Assembly (NCBI RefSeq): GCF_014873495.1
Contig: NZ_JADBGF010000001.1
Span: forward strand, 3,906,001-3,970,000
Length of the DNA: 64,000 nt
Source of the DNA: Streptomyces stelliscabiei
Lineage (GTDB): Bacteria; Actinomycetota; Actinomycetes; Streptomycetales; Streptomycetaceae
Reading direction: 5' to 3'
The position numbers and the translations under genes are program-made. The notes beneath the pieces were generated by a model. It had not been told where the DNA came from and made no database searches. It was given only the letters and a program-made list of their open reading frames with translations. Positions within the stretch are counted from its first letter, which is position 1. Each line of letters opens with the position of its first letter. Below, piece by piece: positions 8,639 to 17,349 of this stretch.

Positions 8639-10303
8639 TCAGCCCCGGGTCAGCTTCTTGTAGGTGGCGCGGTGCGGACGGGTGGCGTCGGCGCCGAGCC
8701 GCTCGATCTTGTTCTTCTCGTACGACTCGAAGTTGCCCTCGAACCAGAACCACTTGGACTCGCCCTCGTAGGCGAGGATGTGCGTCGCCACCCGGTCCAG
8801 GAACCAGCGGTCGTGGGAGATGACCACCGCGGCGCCCGGGAACTCCAGGAGCGCGTTCTCCAGCGACGACAGGGTCTCGACGTCGAGGTCGTTGGTCGGC
8901 TCGTCGAGGAGGAGCAGGTTGCCGCCGAGCTTCAGGGTGAGCGCCAGGTTGAGGCGGTTGCGCTCACCACCGGAGAGGACCCCGGCCGGCTTCTGCTGGT
9001 CCGGGCCCTTGAAGCCGAACGCGGAGACGTAGGCGCGGGAGGGCATCTCGACCTGGCCGACGTTGATGTAGTCCAGCTCGTCGGAGACGACGGCCCACAG
9101 CGTCTTCTTGGGGTCGATGTTCTCGCGGCTCTGGTCGACGTAGGAGATCTTGACGGTCTCGCCGACCTTGATCGAACCGGAGTCGGGCTCCTCCAGACCC
9201 TGGATCATCTTGAAGAGGGTCGTCTTGCCGGCGCCGTTCGGGCCGATGACGCCCACGATGCCGTTGCGCGGCAGCGTGAAGGAGAGGTTGTCGATCAGGA
9301 CCTTGTCGCCGAAGGCCTTGCTCAGGTTCTCGACCTCGACGACCACACTGCCCAGGCGCGGGCCCGGCGGGATCTGGATCTCCTCGAAGTCCAGCTTCCG
9401 CATCTTGTCGGCCTCGGCCGCCATCTCCTCGTAACGGGCGAGACGGGCCTTGGACTTGGCCTGGCGGCCCTTGGCGTTGGAGCGGACCCACTCCAGTTCT
9501 TCCTTGAGCCGCTTGGCGCGCTTGGCGTCCTTCTGGCCCTCTACCTTGAGACGGGTCTGCTTGGTCTCCAGGTAGGTGGAGTAGTTGCCCTCGTAGCCGA
9601 TCGCGCGGCCGCGGTCCAGCTCCAGGATCCAGCCCGCGACGTTGTCGAGGAAGTACCGGTCGTGGGTGACGGCGACGACGGTGCCGGGGTACTTCGCGAG
9701 GTGCTGCTCCAGCCACTGCACGGACTCGGCGTCCAAGTGGTTGGTGGGCTCGTCGAGGAGCAGCAGGTCGGGGGCTTCGAGCAGCAGCTTGCACAGCGCG
9801 ACGCGGCGGCGCTCACCACCGGAGAGGTTGGTGACGGGCCAGTCGCCGGGCGGGCAGCCCAGCGCGTCCATGGCCTGCTCCAGCTGGGTGTCCAGGTCCC
9901 AGGCATTGGCGTGGTCCAGGTCCTCCTGGAGCTTGCCCATCTCGTCGAGGAGCGCGTCCGAGTAGTCGGTCGCCATGAGCTCCGCGACCTCGTTGAAGCG
10001 GTGGAGCTTGCCCATGATCTCGGCAGCGCCGTCCTGCACGTTCTGCAGGACCGTCTTCGACTCGTCCAGCGGCGGCTCCTGCAGGAGCATGCCGACGGTG
10101 TAGCCGGGCGACAGGAACGCGTCACCGTTGGAGGGCTGCTCGAGACCCGCCATGATCTTGAGAACGGTGGACTTACCGGCACCGTTCGGACCGACCACAC
10201 CGATCTTCGCGCCGGGCAGGAAGCTCAGCGTGACGTCGTCAAGGATCACCTTGTCGCCGTGCGCCTTGCGTGTCTTGCGCATCGTGTAGATGTACTCAGC
10301 CAA
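8639..10303 (-). CDS. ettA: Energy-dependent translational throttle protein EttA (ABC-F ATPase)
   Basis: Protein of 554 residues, the family length. Two ABC domains carry Walker A GPNGAGKST and GPNGAGKTT and signatures LSGGERRR and LSGGERNR. The EttA arm insertion (KRLKEELEWVRSNAKGRQAK) lies near residue 260. EttA binds the ribosomal E site and gates entry into elongation according to ADP/ATP ratio. The start is TTG 10303, inferred because AEYIYTMRK follows directly, as in known EttA proteins. No membrane domain, as expected for ABC-F. Confidence 0.93.
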   Translation of the reverse strand: MAEYIYTMRKTRKAHGDKVILDDVTLSFLPGAKIGVVGPNGAGKSTVLKIMAGLEQPSNGDAFLSPGYTVGMLLQEPPLDESKTVLQNVQDGAAEIMGKLHRFNEVAELMATDYSDALLDEMGKLQEDLDHANAWDLDTQLEQAMDALGCPPGDWPVTNLSGGERRRVALCKLLLEAPDLLLLDEPTNHLDAESVQWLEQHLAKYPGTVVAVTHDRYFLDNVAGWILELDRGRAIGYEGNYSTYLETKQTRLKVEGQKDAKRAKRLKEELEWVRSNAKGRQAKSKARLARYEEMAAEADKMRKLDFEEIQIPPGPRLGSVVVEVENLSKAFGDKVLIDNLSFTLPRNGIVGVIGPNGAGKTTLFKMIQGLEEPDSGSIKVGETVKISYVDQSRENIDPKKTLWAVVSDELDYINVGQVEMPSRAYVSAFGFKGPDQQKPAGVLSGGERNRLNLALTLKLGGNLLLLDEPTNDLDVETLSSLENALLEFPGAAVVISHDRWFLDRVATHILAYEGESKWFWFEGNFESYEKNKIERLGADATRPHRATYKKLTRG

Positions 10304-10411
10304 GAGAAACCGTCCGGCAACTTGAAATCTGGCAGTGGGCAGTACCACCCATCTTGCCGCACGGCCAGCCCTCGACGGAAACCGGATGGTGAAGCCCCCC
10401 GGACGAACGAC

Positions 10412-10446
10412 GCGGCCCCGGCGCCTTGGGGGCGTACCGGGGCCGC
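10412..10446 (-). terminator. Hairpin terminator after the thioester-domain protein gene
   Basis: A 10-bp perfect GC stem (10412-10421 with 10437-10446) lies downstream of the stop at 10583 and upstream of ettA. Confidence 0.6.
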
Positions 10447-10582
10447 ATCGCACGCGTGCGTGATCGCGCGGTCACTCACTGTTGAGTTGCCAAGGAGCAC
10501 TTTCTCTCAGGGGGTCGTCCAGGGGTTCCGCTCACTGGCTCCGCCACGGGCTCCGCTCACGGGTTCAGCTCGGGGATTCCGC

Positions 10583-12016
10583 TCAGGGATTCCGCTTGCG
10601 GAGGAGGATCATCACCGCGCCGCCGATCACGACCAGTCCGATGGCGAGGCCCCCGATCACCGGGGTGGCGCCGGAGCTGCCGGTCTCGGCGAGGTCGGTG
10701 GCGGTGTCGGCGGCCTCGCCGCCGCCCACCGTCGCCGGGCTCGGCTCGCTCAGCGTCTGGACCGATTCCCCGTCCGCGCCGGCCGCGGTCTCCGTCCTGC
10801 AGTCCAGCACGCCCCGGAACTGCTTCGCGAGGCCGTTCGGCCCCTCGATCGTGAAGTCGTACGCCTGGTCCTCCTGCAAGGGGATCGTCACCGTGCGGGT
10901 CTCGCCCGCCTCGATGGTGTAGGTGATCCCCATCAGCTCGAAGGTGAAGGGCTCGTCGCCCTGGTTGGCGGCGGTGAGGTCCAGGCCGCCCGCGGCGCAG
11001 TTCTTCTCGGCGGACAGCGCCGGTATCGCGCCCTTCCCGGCCCAGTGCGCGGTCGCCGTCGCGGAGACCGTCGACTCGCTGGAGCCCGCGAGGATCTGGG
11101 TCTGGCTGCGGGTCTCGGAGGCGAAGGCGCGGCCGACCGGCACGGTGGTCGAGGCCTCCACGGTCAGCTCGGCCGAGCCGGCCGCGGCCTTCTCGGGCAC
11201 CTCGAAGTACAGCTCGCCGCCGTCCCCGGCCGAGGTGACGGCCTCGCCCTTCGCGTCGACGACCCGCACGCCGTCCGCCGTCGCGTCCGAGGGCGGGGTC
11301 ACGGTCACGGCGTCCGCGGTGGTGTGCACCGTGACGGGGCCGAGCCGCTCGCCGGGCCGGCCGGAGACCGCCGAGGTGTCGAGGGTCAGGGAGGCGGTCG
11401 GTTCCGCCAGGTTCCGCGCGCTCTTCTCCAGGTAGTCCGCGAGCTTCTCCGCCTCCGGGTCCAGGGCCGTCACCTCGGCCCCGTCCGAGTACCGCCAGAT
11501 CGCGACCTGCGTGCCGGTCGCCGCGTCCTCCTCGGTGAGGCCCTTGGCCCCGGTCTTGCCGGCGAGCGCCGCGAGGTCGTTCACCTGCGGGTAGGAGTTC
11601 TGCAGGATCCAGCGGATCTTGCCCGCTTGCTCGTTGGCACCGAGGGAGGTGCCGCTCCAGGGGGTCTCCCGGTACTCGGCGTCCTTCTGCGTCGGGTTCT
11701 GGACGTCGACGCAGTAGGTCTGCAGGGTGCCACCGCCGTCGACGAACATCTCGAACAGCCCTGCGGGCAGCTGCTGTTCCTGGCCGTCCTCGGTCCGGAG
11801 CACGGCGGTGCCGTACGTCTTGAGGCCACCTATGGTCGCGGTCGCCCCGCCCGAACTCGGCGCCGTGTCGTCGGCGGCGGCCGAGCCCGCCGAGACGACC
11901 GCGCCCGCGACGACGAGGCCGGACGCGAGTGACACGGCGGCGAGGCGGGCAGCCCCTCGCCTGCGCGCGGCCCACCCGGACCACCCGGAGAACGACGCCG
12001 AGAACGAAGAAAGCAC
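10583..12016 (-). CDS. Sortase-anchored surface protein with TQXA thioester domain
   Basis: Protein of 477 residues. A signal peptide ends near AGSAAA (about 48). It is followed by a TQXA/thioester domain with YCVDVQNPTQ (Cys) and TQVAIWRYSDG (Gln partner) at about 100-175. Thioester domains of Gram-positive adhesins form an internal Cys-Gln bond that reacts covalently with targets. The middle is beta-rich. The end has the sortase motif LAETG, a hydrophobic segment and an RKR tail, a class E type signal. GTG 12016 has an AAGGGA site upstream. It should be covalently attached to the cell wall. Its partner is unknown. Confidence 0.85.
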   Translation of the reverse strand: MLSSFSASFSGWSGWAARRRGAARLAAVSLASGLVVAGAVVSAGSAAADDTAPSSGGATATIGGLKTYGTAVLRTEDGQEQQLPAGLFEMFVDGGGTLQTYCVDVQNPTQKDAEYRETPWSGTSLGANEQAGKIRWILQNSYPQVNDLAALAGKTGAKGLTEEDAATGTQVAIWRYSDGAEVTALDPEAEKLADYLEKSARNLAEPTASLTLDTSAVSGRPGERLGPVTVHTTADAVTVTPPSDATADGVRVVDAKGEAVTSAGDGGELYFEVPEKAAAGSAELTVEASTTVPVGRAFASETRSQTQILAGSSESTVSATATAHWAGKGAIPALSAEKNCAAGGLDLTAANQGDEPFTFELMGITYTIEAGETRTVTIPLQEDQAYDFTIEGPNGLAKQFRGVLDCRTETAAGADGESVQTLSEPSPATVGGGEAADTATDLAETGSSGATPVIGGLAIGLVVIGGAVMILLRKRNP

Positions 12017-12282
12017 AGAATTTCCCTTCGAGCAGGACCCGTTGACGTGGGGGGTTGTGGTCCCACCAGCAGAATCAGAAGCCCCGTGAGCTATGCCCGG
12101 CATCCTAGGGACGAGGCGCACCACTCTTCCCAGTCGTATCGTCGGACAACCGATCCGAATCGGAATCGTTATCGCTTGCACCGCTCGTGAACAGCCCTTG
12201 TCGACAAATCCCTCGATTTCGCACACGGAGCCTTCACCACGCGTACGCCGATCTCCCACGACCGCGCCGCCACGGCCTGAGG

Positions 12283-12759
12283 TCACGTCACCCCGGCCGG
12301 TTCCGGCCTGAGTTCGGCGGCGGGATCGAGCGGGCCGCCGGGTGGCGGTGTCTCCCAGTTCGGCTCCGGCTGGGACGGGGACCGATCCGCCGGGGTCTCG
12401 CCCCTGGGCGTCCGCCGGAACGCCGAGGTGCCCCGTGAGAGATCGTGCCCGATGGCGACCGCGTCGACGTCGGCCGAGGCCCAACTCTGCCCGTCCCGCT
12501 GCTCGGTGCGCACCTTCAACCGCCCTTGCACCACCACCGGATCCCCCAGTGCCACGGACGAGGCCACGTTCGCCGCGAGCGTGCGCCGCGCCCACACCGT
12601 GAAGAAGTTGGTGTGCCCGTCGGTCCACTCGTTCTTCTCCCGGTCCCAGTACCGCGAGGTCACCGCCAGCCGGAACCGGGCCGACGAACCCGTCGACAAC
12701 TCCCGGCAGACCGGCTGGGTCGCCACGTTCCCCACCACGCACACCATCGTCTCGTTCAT
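12283..12759 (-). CDS. ssbB: Single-stranded DNA-binding protein SsbB
   Basis: Protein of 158 residues with an N-terminal OB fold (NETMVCVVGNVATQP, FRLAVTSRYWD, VVVQGRLKVRTEQRDG). It lacks the acidic DDDPPF-type tail of the essential SSB. This matches the paralogue SsbB, known in S. coelicolor to act in chromosome segregation during sporulation rather than replication. Its position next to the sporulation dynamins supports this. ATG 12759 lies just behind a possible GAGG. Confidence 0.88.
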   Translation of the reverse strand: MNETMVCVVGNVATQPVCRELSTGSSARFRLAVTSRYWDREKNEWTDGHTNFFTVWARRTLAANVASSVALGDPVVVQGRLKVRTEQRDGQSWASADVDAVAIGHDLSRGTSAFRRTPRGETPADRSPSQPEPNWETPPPGGPLDPAAELRPEPAGVT

Positions 12760-12968
12760 CTCGCGAACCCCTCCTCGACGTCGGCACCGAGGCCGGCGCC
12801 GACGGACACGCGTACGGGCCCGTCCCGTACGGCTGCTGCGTCTGTCGTGCGGCGGTGCTGTGATCGCCGCCCGTTCAGACTGCCGCCGCCGGGCCGAGCC
12901 CGCGGAGCCCTGTGCACTACCCGCCGGTTGTGGACAACTCCGTCACCCGACGGGGTGAACCGCCCCGA

Positions 12969-13009
12969 CCGGAGCCGCGCCTCACCCCGCCGGAGCCGCG
13001 CCTCACCCC
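12969..13009. repeat. Two tandem copies of a 21-bp unit at the dynB stop
   Basis: The copies begin at 12969 and 12990. The second contains the dynB stop codon (13003-13005) and the first duplicates it downstream. Confidence 0.6.
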
Positions 13010-15159
13010 ACCGGCGCCGCCCCCAGCACCCGCCCGTACTGCTCCCGCACCTCCCGGTACCGCAGCAGTTCGGCGGCCACCGGATCCAGCACCAGCGCCC
13101 GTCCGCACCCGGCGGCGGCCTCCCTCAGCCGCCGTTCCGCCTCCTGGCCGTACCGCCGCGCCGGACCGCGTGCGGCCAGCCGGCAGCCCCACTCGACGGC
13201 CGGGCCGCCGACGATGCCGATCACCATCAGCAGCACCGGCACCCCGAGGTTCGGTGCCATGAAGCCGATGATCTGCCCCAGCAGCCACAGCCCGCCGACG
13301 ACCTGGAGCAGGGTCATGGACGCCTGCGCGAGCACCGCGGCGGGCCACCAGCCCGGCCGCGGCGGCCGTCCCGTGGGCGCCCCGACCCGCACGGCCAGCT
13401 CGTCCAGCGCCTCGGGCAGCCCCTGCGCCCCGCGTACGGCCGCCTCGCGCACCGCCTGGGCCCAGGGTGTGGGCAGCCCCGCCGCGGCGCGTTCCGCCAC
13501 CGTACGTACGGCGTGTTCGACGCGCTGCCGGGCGGTGGCCTCCTCGTCCACGGGCGCCGCCAGGGCGAGCCGCCCCGTAGGGGGTTCGCTCCGGTCCTGG
13601 TACCACCGCCACAGCCGTAGCCAGGGCGTACCGCACGCACGGTTGGCGTGGCGCAGCCAGACGCGTTCGGCGGCCTCGCCCGCGGCGGCGGCACCGACGG
13701 CGTCCGCGAGCCGCGCGGCGAACTCGTCCCGGGCCCGCTCGCTGAGCCCCGTGCGCCGCTGGTTGGCGTACACGGGCCACAGCCGCGCGGCCGCCGCGTC
13801 CAGATCGGCGCGGACCCGGCGGGCGGGCGCGCCCCGCTCGGCCACGAACTGCCCGAGGGACTCGCGCAGTTCTCCCACGCCGTCCCCGGTGAGTGCGGAC
13901 AGCGCGAGCACGGTGGCGCCCGGTTCGCCGTGCTCCCCCAGCGCGATCCCGTCCTCGTCGAGCAGTCGTCGCAGGTCGTCGAGGACCTGGTGGGCCGCCT
14001 CGCCGGGCAGCCGGTCCACCTGGTTGAGGACGACGAACATGACCTCCGCGTGACCGGCCAGGGGCCGCAGATAACGCTCGTGGAGGATGGCGTCGGCGTA
14101 CTTCTCCGGATCGACGACCCAGATGACCGCGTCCACCAGCGCCAGGATCCGGTCGACCTGCTCCCGGTGCTGCACCGCCGCCGAGTCGTGGTCGGGCAGA
14201 TCCACCAGCACGAGGCCACGCAACTGGGCTTCCGCCTCCGGGCTCTGACACGGCCGCCGCCGCAGCCGGCCCGGAATGCCCAGCCGGTCGATGAGGCTCG
14301 CCGCGCCGTCGCTCCAGCTGCACGCGATCGGCGCGGCCGTGGTGGGCCGGCGTACGCCCGTCTCCGAGATCGTCACCCCCGCGAGGGAGTTGAACAGCAT
14401 CGACTTGCCGCTGCCGGTGGCGCCCGCGATGGCGACGACCGTGTGCTGCCCCGAGAGCCTGCGCCGCGCGGCGGCCTCGTCCAGCACCCGTCCGGCCTCC
14501 GCCAGGGTCGTGCTGTCCAGTCGTGTGCGGGACTGCCCCACCAGCTCCCGCAGCGCGTCGAGCCGCGACCTGAGGCGTCCGTCGTACGCGAGCGGGATGA
14601 CCGGCTGGACGACCGGAGCCCTGGTCTCCACGCCCGGGGCCCGCTCGCCCGCGCCCGCCTCGGTGGCACGCCGGGCGATGAGCCCGTCGTCCCAGGGGTC
14701 ACCGGACTCCGTCCGCGCGGACGGATCACCGGACAGATCACCGGACGAATCCCTGGGCCGATCGCCAGATCGATCACCAGATCGATCACCGGCCCGGTCG
14801 GCGGACCGATCACCGGGCGCGGCACCACCGGGGCCGGACCGCTCGGGCACGCGCGCGTGGACGCGGTTGTCATCCCCCTCCCCCTGGGAACGCCGCTCGC
14901 TCGGCCGGGCAGGCTCACCGGCGGCCCGGTCCGGCACCGCGCGCCGCTCCTCGAACCGCGCGCCACCGACCCTCTCCGACGGCCCGCCGTCGGGGTTCCT
15001 CGGCCGCGCGGCCCCGGCACCCGTGTCGCGGGGACGGCCGGCCCCGCCGTCCACGGGCCTCCTGTCACCCCTCCTGTCGCCCGTCCTGTCGTCACCCTTG
15101 TCGGGGACGTCGTCTCCGGTCTGATCCGTGTGGTCAGTGACGGCGGTCACGGCGGTCAC
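13003..15159 (-). CDS. dynB: Dynamin-like GTPase with membrane hairpin (DynB-like)
   Basis: Protein of 718 residues. A long charged, disordered N-terminus (about 1-190) has short DRSGD-type repeats. The GTPase domain has G1 AGATGSGKSMLFNS near 240, G3 DLPDHDS and G4 NQVDRLP. Two adjacent hydrophobic segments near 600-650 (QVVGGLWLLGQIIGF and VLLMVIGIVGG) form a membrane hairpin. From memory, Streptomyces DynA and DynB stabilise FtsZ rings in sporulation septa, and the membrane-anchored DynB binds SepF. GTG 15159 overlaps the upstream dynA stop by 4 bp. Assignment as B rather than A rests on operon position and the membrane segments. Confidence 0.8.
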   Translation of the reverse strand: MTAVTAVTDHTDQTGDDVPDKGDDRTGDRRGDRRPVDGGAGRPRDTGAGAARPRNPDGGPSERVGGARFEERRAVPDRAAGEPARPSERRSQGEGDDNRVHARVPERSGPGGAAPGDRSADRAGDRSGDRSGDRPRDSSGDLSGDPSARTESGDPWDDGLIARRATEAGAGERAPGVETRAPVVQPVIPLAYDGRLRSRLDALRELVGQSRTRLDSTTLAEAGRVLDEAAARRRLSGQHTVVAIAGATGSGKSMLFNSLAGVTISETGVRRPTTAAPIACSWSDGAASLIDRLGIPGRLRRRPCQSPEAEAQLRGLVLVDLPDHDSAAVQHREQVDRILALVDAVIWVVDPEKYADAILHERYLRPLAGHAEVMFVVLNQVDRLPGEAAHQVLDDLRRLLDEDGIALGEHGEPGATVLALSALTGDGVGELRESLGQFVAERGAPARRVRADLDAAAARLWPVYANQRRTGLSERARDEFAARLADAVGAAAAGEAAERVWLRHANRACGTPWLRLWRWYQDRSEPPTGRLALAAPVDEEATARQRVEHAVRTVAERAAAGLPTPWAQAVREAAVRGAQGLPEALDELAVRVGAPTGRPPRPGWWPAAVLAQASMTLLQVVGGLWLLGQIIGFMAPNLGVPVLLMVIGIVGGPAVEWGCRLAARGPARRYGQEAERRLREAAAGCGRALVLDPVAAELLRYREVREQYGRVLGAAPVG

Positions 15160-16787
15160 CTCTCCTTCTGCAGTACGGACAGGGCGGCGATGAGTTCGGC
15201 CTGTGGTTCGGGATGTACGTCGAGTGCGTCGAGGGGGGCGAGACGGCGTTCGCGCTCGGTGTCGAGGGCCCGCTCCAGGTATTCGGTGAGCAGCCGTCCG
15301 CCCCGGTCGCGCAGCCGCAGCGCGCCGTGCGCCCCGATCCGTTCGGCGAGGCCCTCACCCGCGGACCGGGCCCGCCGTCCGCCCAGCAGGGCCGTGGCGC
15401 CCAGCGCGGCCACCGCCTCCACGTCCGGAGCCACACTCCGGTCGAGGTCGCGCACCTCTTCCTCGGCGTACTCCTCCAGGACGCGCCGCCAGCGTCGTAC
15501 GGTGATCCCGATCCGGTCCTCGACGCTCTCGCGCAGGGCGTCACGTTCGGTCAGCCCGGCGTCCACGGCCGCCGGTTCGCGGCGCCAGGCCTCACCGACC
15601 CGCTCGTCGGCGGCGGTGACGGCACAGAGCAGCAGGGTGCCGAGGCTTTCGACGAGGGCGTCGAGCAGTTCACCGGCAGTGCAGTCGAGCGGATAGCTGC
15701 GCCACCGCTTGAGGGCGTCCCCCGCGAGCACGGCCCCCGACTGCAGACGCCCCTTCACGCGCGCGTGCTCGCTGTCGTAGGCCGTGTCGACGGCGGCGGT
15801 GAGCCGCATGGCGGCGGAGTACTGCTGGGCCGCCGCGCCAGCCAGCTCGGGCATCCGGGACCTCAGCGAGTCGAGGACCCCGTGCGCGGTGCGCGCCACG
15901 GTCTCGTGCCGGGCCCCCGCGTCGGTCGCCTGCTGGACGAGCCAGGCCCGCAGCGGTGCGACGGCGGTACCCGGCAGCAGTCCCCCGCCCCAGGCCGACT
16001 CGGGCAGTTCGGGCACCGTGAACCGCGGCACGTCGCCGAGCCCGGCCTTGGTCAGCAGCGCCCCGTACTGCCGGGAGACCTCGGACACCACCTGGTGGGG
16101 CACCCGGTCGAGCACGGTGACCAGGGTCGCCCGGTGTTCCTTCGCGGACCGCAGCAGATGCCACGGCACGGCGTCGGCGTAGCGGGAGGCCGTGGTCACC
16201 ATCACCCAGATGTCGGCGGCGCAGATCAGTTCCGCGGCGAGTACGCGGTTGTCGGCGTCCAGGGAGTCGACGTCGGGTGCGTCGAGGAGGGCGAGACCGG
16301 GCGGGAGACTGTCGGCGGTCTCGATGCGCAGGACGCGCTCACCCTCCTTGCCGCCGTCCCCGCCCGGCGGGAACGACTCGTCGTCCGGATCCTGACCGGG
16401 CTCCCGCGGAGGCGCCCACGCACGCGTGAGGTTGGGCAGGACGCGCATCCCGCTGAACCAGTGATGGTCCTCGGGATGACAGATCAGGACGGGCGTACGG
16501 GTCGTCGGCCGCAGCACACCGGCCTCGCTGACCTTCCGCCCCACCAGGGAGTTGACGAGAGTGGACTTGCCGGCTCCGGTCGACCCCCCGATGACGGCCA
16601 GCAACGGCGCTTCGGGTTGGCGCAACCGGGGCACCAGGTAGTCGTCGAGTTGCGCGAGCAGTTCGTCGCGGTTGGCACGCGCGCGCGGAGCCCCTGCCAG
16701 GGGCAGCGGAAAGCGCGCGGCGGCGACACGGTCGCGCAGGGCGGAGAGCGCGTCGAGCAGCTGAGGCCGTACGTCCAAGGTCACCAC
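15156..16787 (-). CDS. dynA: Dynamin-like GTPase (DynA-like)
   Basis: Protein of about 543 residues. G1 GGSTGAGKSTLVNS lies near residue 65, G3-like LLDAPDVDS near 180 and G4-like LDRV near 230. A helical stalk follows. No clear transmembrane segment, unlike the partner encoded directly downstream with a GTGA overlap. The pair forms an operon working at the cell-division ring during sporulation. Start choice: GTG 16787 (VVTLDVRPQ) matches the family's N-terminus as I remember it. ATG 16826 in the same frame would add 13 residues of unlikely sequence. Confidence 0.78.
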   Translation of the reverse strand: MVTLDVRPQLLDALSALRDRVAAARFPLPLAGAPRARANRDELLAQLDDYLVPRLRQPEAPLLAVIGGSTGAGKSTLVNSLVGRKVSEAGVLRPTTRTPVLICHPEDHHWFSGMRVLPNLTRAWAPPREPGQDPDDESFPPGGDGGKEGERVLRIETADSLPPGLALLDAPDVDSLDADNRVLAAELICAADIWVMVTTASRYADAVPWHLLRSAKEHRATLVTVLDRVPHQVVSEVSRQYGALLTKAGLGDVPRFTVPELPESAWGGGLLPGTAVAPLRAWLVQQATDAGARHETVARTAHGVLDSLRSRMPELAGAAAQQYSAAMRLTAAVDTAYDSEHARVKGRLQSGAVLAGDALKRWRSYPLDCTAGELLDALVESLGTLLLCAVTAADERVGEAWRREPAAVDAGLTERDALRESVEDRIGITVRRWRRVLEEYAEEEVRDLDRSVAPDVEAVAALGATALLGGRRARSAGEGLAERIGAHGALRLRDRGGRLLTEYLERALDTERERRLAPLDALDVHPEPQAELIAALSVLQKER

Positions 16788-17098
16788 ATGCGAAGAATGC
16801 CCAATTTTGGGAATATTCTGAAGCATATGAGCACGCCTGCGCGCCGACCGGACACAGGGGGACGGAGGGGACGAGAGGGGCGCAGGCATAACGAGTGCAC
16901 AACATGCGAGGCCCGAGGCGCCAAAAGAGGTGCACGATTCGTACCTGCCTGCGATTATCAGGACCGCTTCACCGAACCTCCACATTGAGCCACGGAGGCG
17001 AAGCAACAGGGTCAAGGACTCGGGAGCCCTATCCTTGTCCCCGGCAACGTCACGGATCAGCCCACACCCGGGCACCAGGACAGAGGCCACCACACCCG
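16788..17098. other. Intergenic region between dynA and the tRNA gene
   Basis: No gene is seen. A locally A/T-rich patch at 16795-16830 with small palindromes may hold the dynA promoter or leader. A GACAC (16851-16855) resembles the WhiA recognition core, a weak match given its shortness. Confidence 0.35.
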
Positions 17099-17171
17099 GC
17101 CCCCGTAGCTCAGTGGATAGAGCAGGCGCCTTCTAAGCGCTTGGCCGCAGGTTCGAGTCCTGCCGGGGGCG
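17099..17171 (+). tRNA. tRNA-Arg (anticodon UCU)
   Basis: Complete cloverleaf: 7-bp acceptor stem (GCCCCCG with CGGGGGC), D arm, anticodon loop CTTCTAA giving anticodon TCT, and T arm GCAGG-TTCGAGT-CCTGC. CCA is not encoded. It reads codon AGA, rare in this genome type. Its 3' two-thirds is part of a 50-bp repeat duplicated at 30796, so it is the insertion site of the element to its right. Confidence 0.93.
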
Positions 17172-17172
17172 C
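17123..17172 (+). repeat. attL core, 50-bp direct repeat
   Basis: Identical to 30796-30845. It covers the tRNA from the anticodon stem through the discriminator base. Confidence 0.9.
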
Positions 17173-17181
17173 AAGTCTCCA

Positions 17182-17204
17182 CCCTCCCTTTGGGAGGGTT
17201 TTTT
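17182..17204 (+). terminator. Rho-independent terminator behind the tRNA, supplied by the element
   Basis: A 7-bp stem (17182-17188 with 17192-17198), a TTT loop and six T residues. It lies on the element side of the core. Confidence 0.85.
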
Positions 17205-17237
17205 GCTGGTCACAGCGGGTACCGCTCGCCACGACAA

Positions 17238-17281
17238 AGCCCCGGACCCTCCCCCGACGATCAAGGGGAGGGTCCGGGGCT
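17238..17281. terminator. Strong hairpin downstream of the integrase remnant
   Basis: Perfect 17-bp stem (17238-17254 with 17265-17281) and 10-nt loop, lying after the stop of the minus-strand integrase remnant. Confidence 0.75.
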
Positions 17282-17312
17282 GTCCGGCTGTCACCGGGTT
17301 TTCGCGGGTGAC

Positions 17313-17332
17313 CCTGTCGAATACGTGTCGAA
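17313..17332 (+). repeat. Candidate integrase arm-type site, left
   Basis: A 20-bp stretch containing two TGTCGA elements. It matches 18 of 20 bases with 30709-30728 in the same orientation. It lies between attL and the integrase remnant. Confidence 0.55.
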
Positions 17333-17349
17333 ATTCTTGGCGAGAAGCC

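Noticed and set aside
8438..11932. Very long + strand open frame opposite ettA and the thioester-domain gene
   Set aside because: It is antisense to two well-supported genes, has no recognisable domain, and reflects high GC codon bias.
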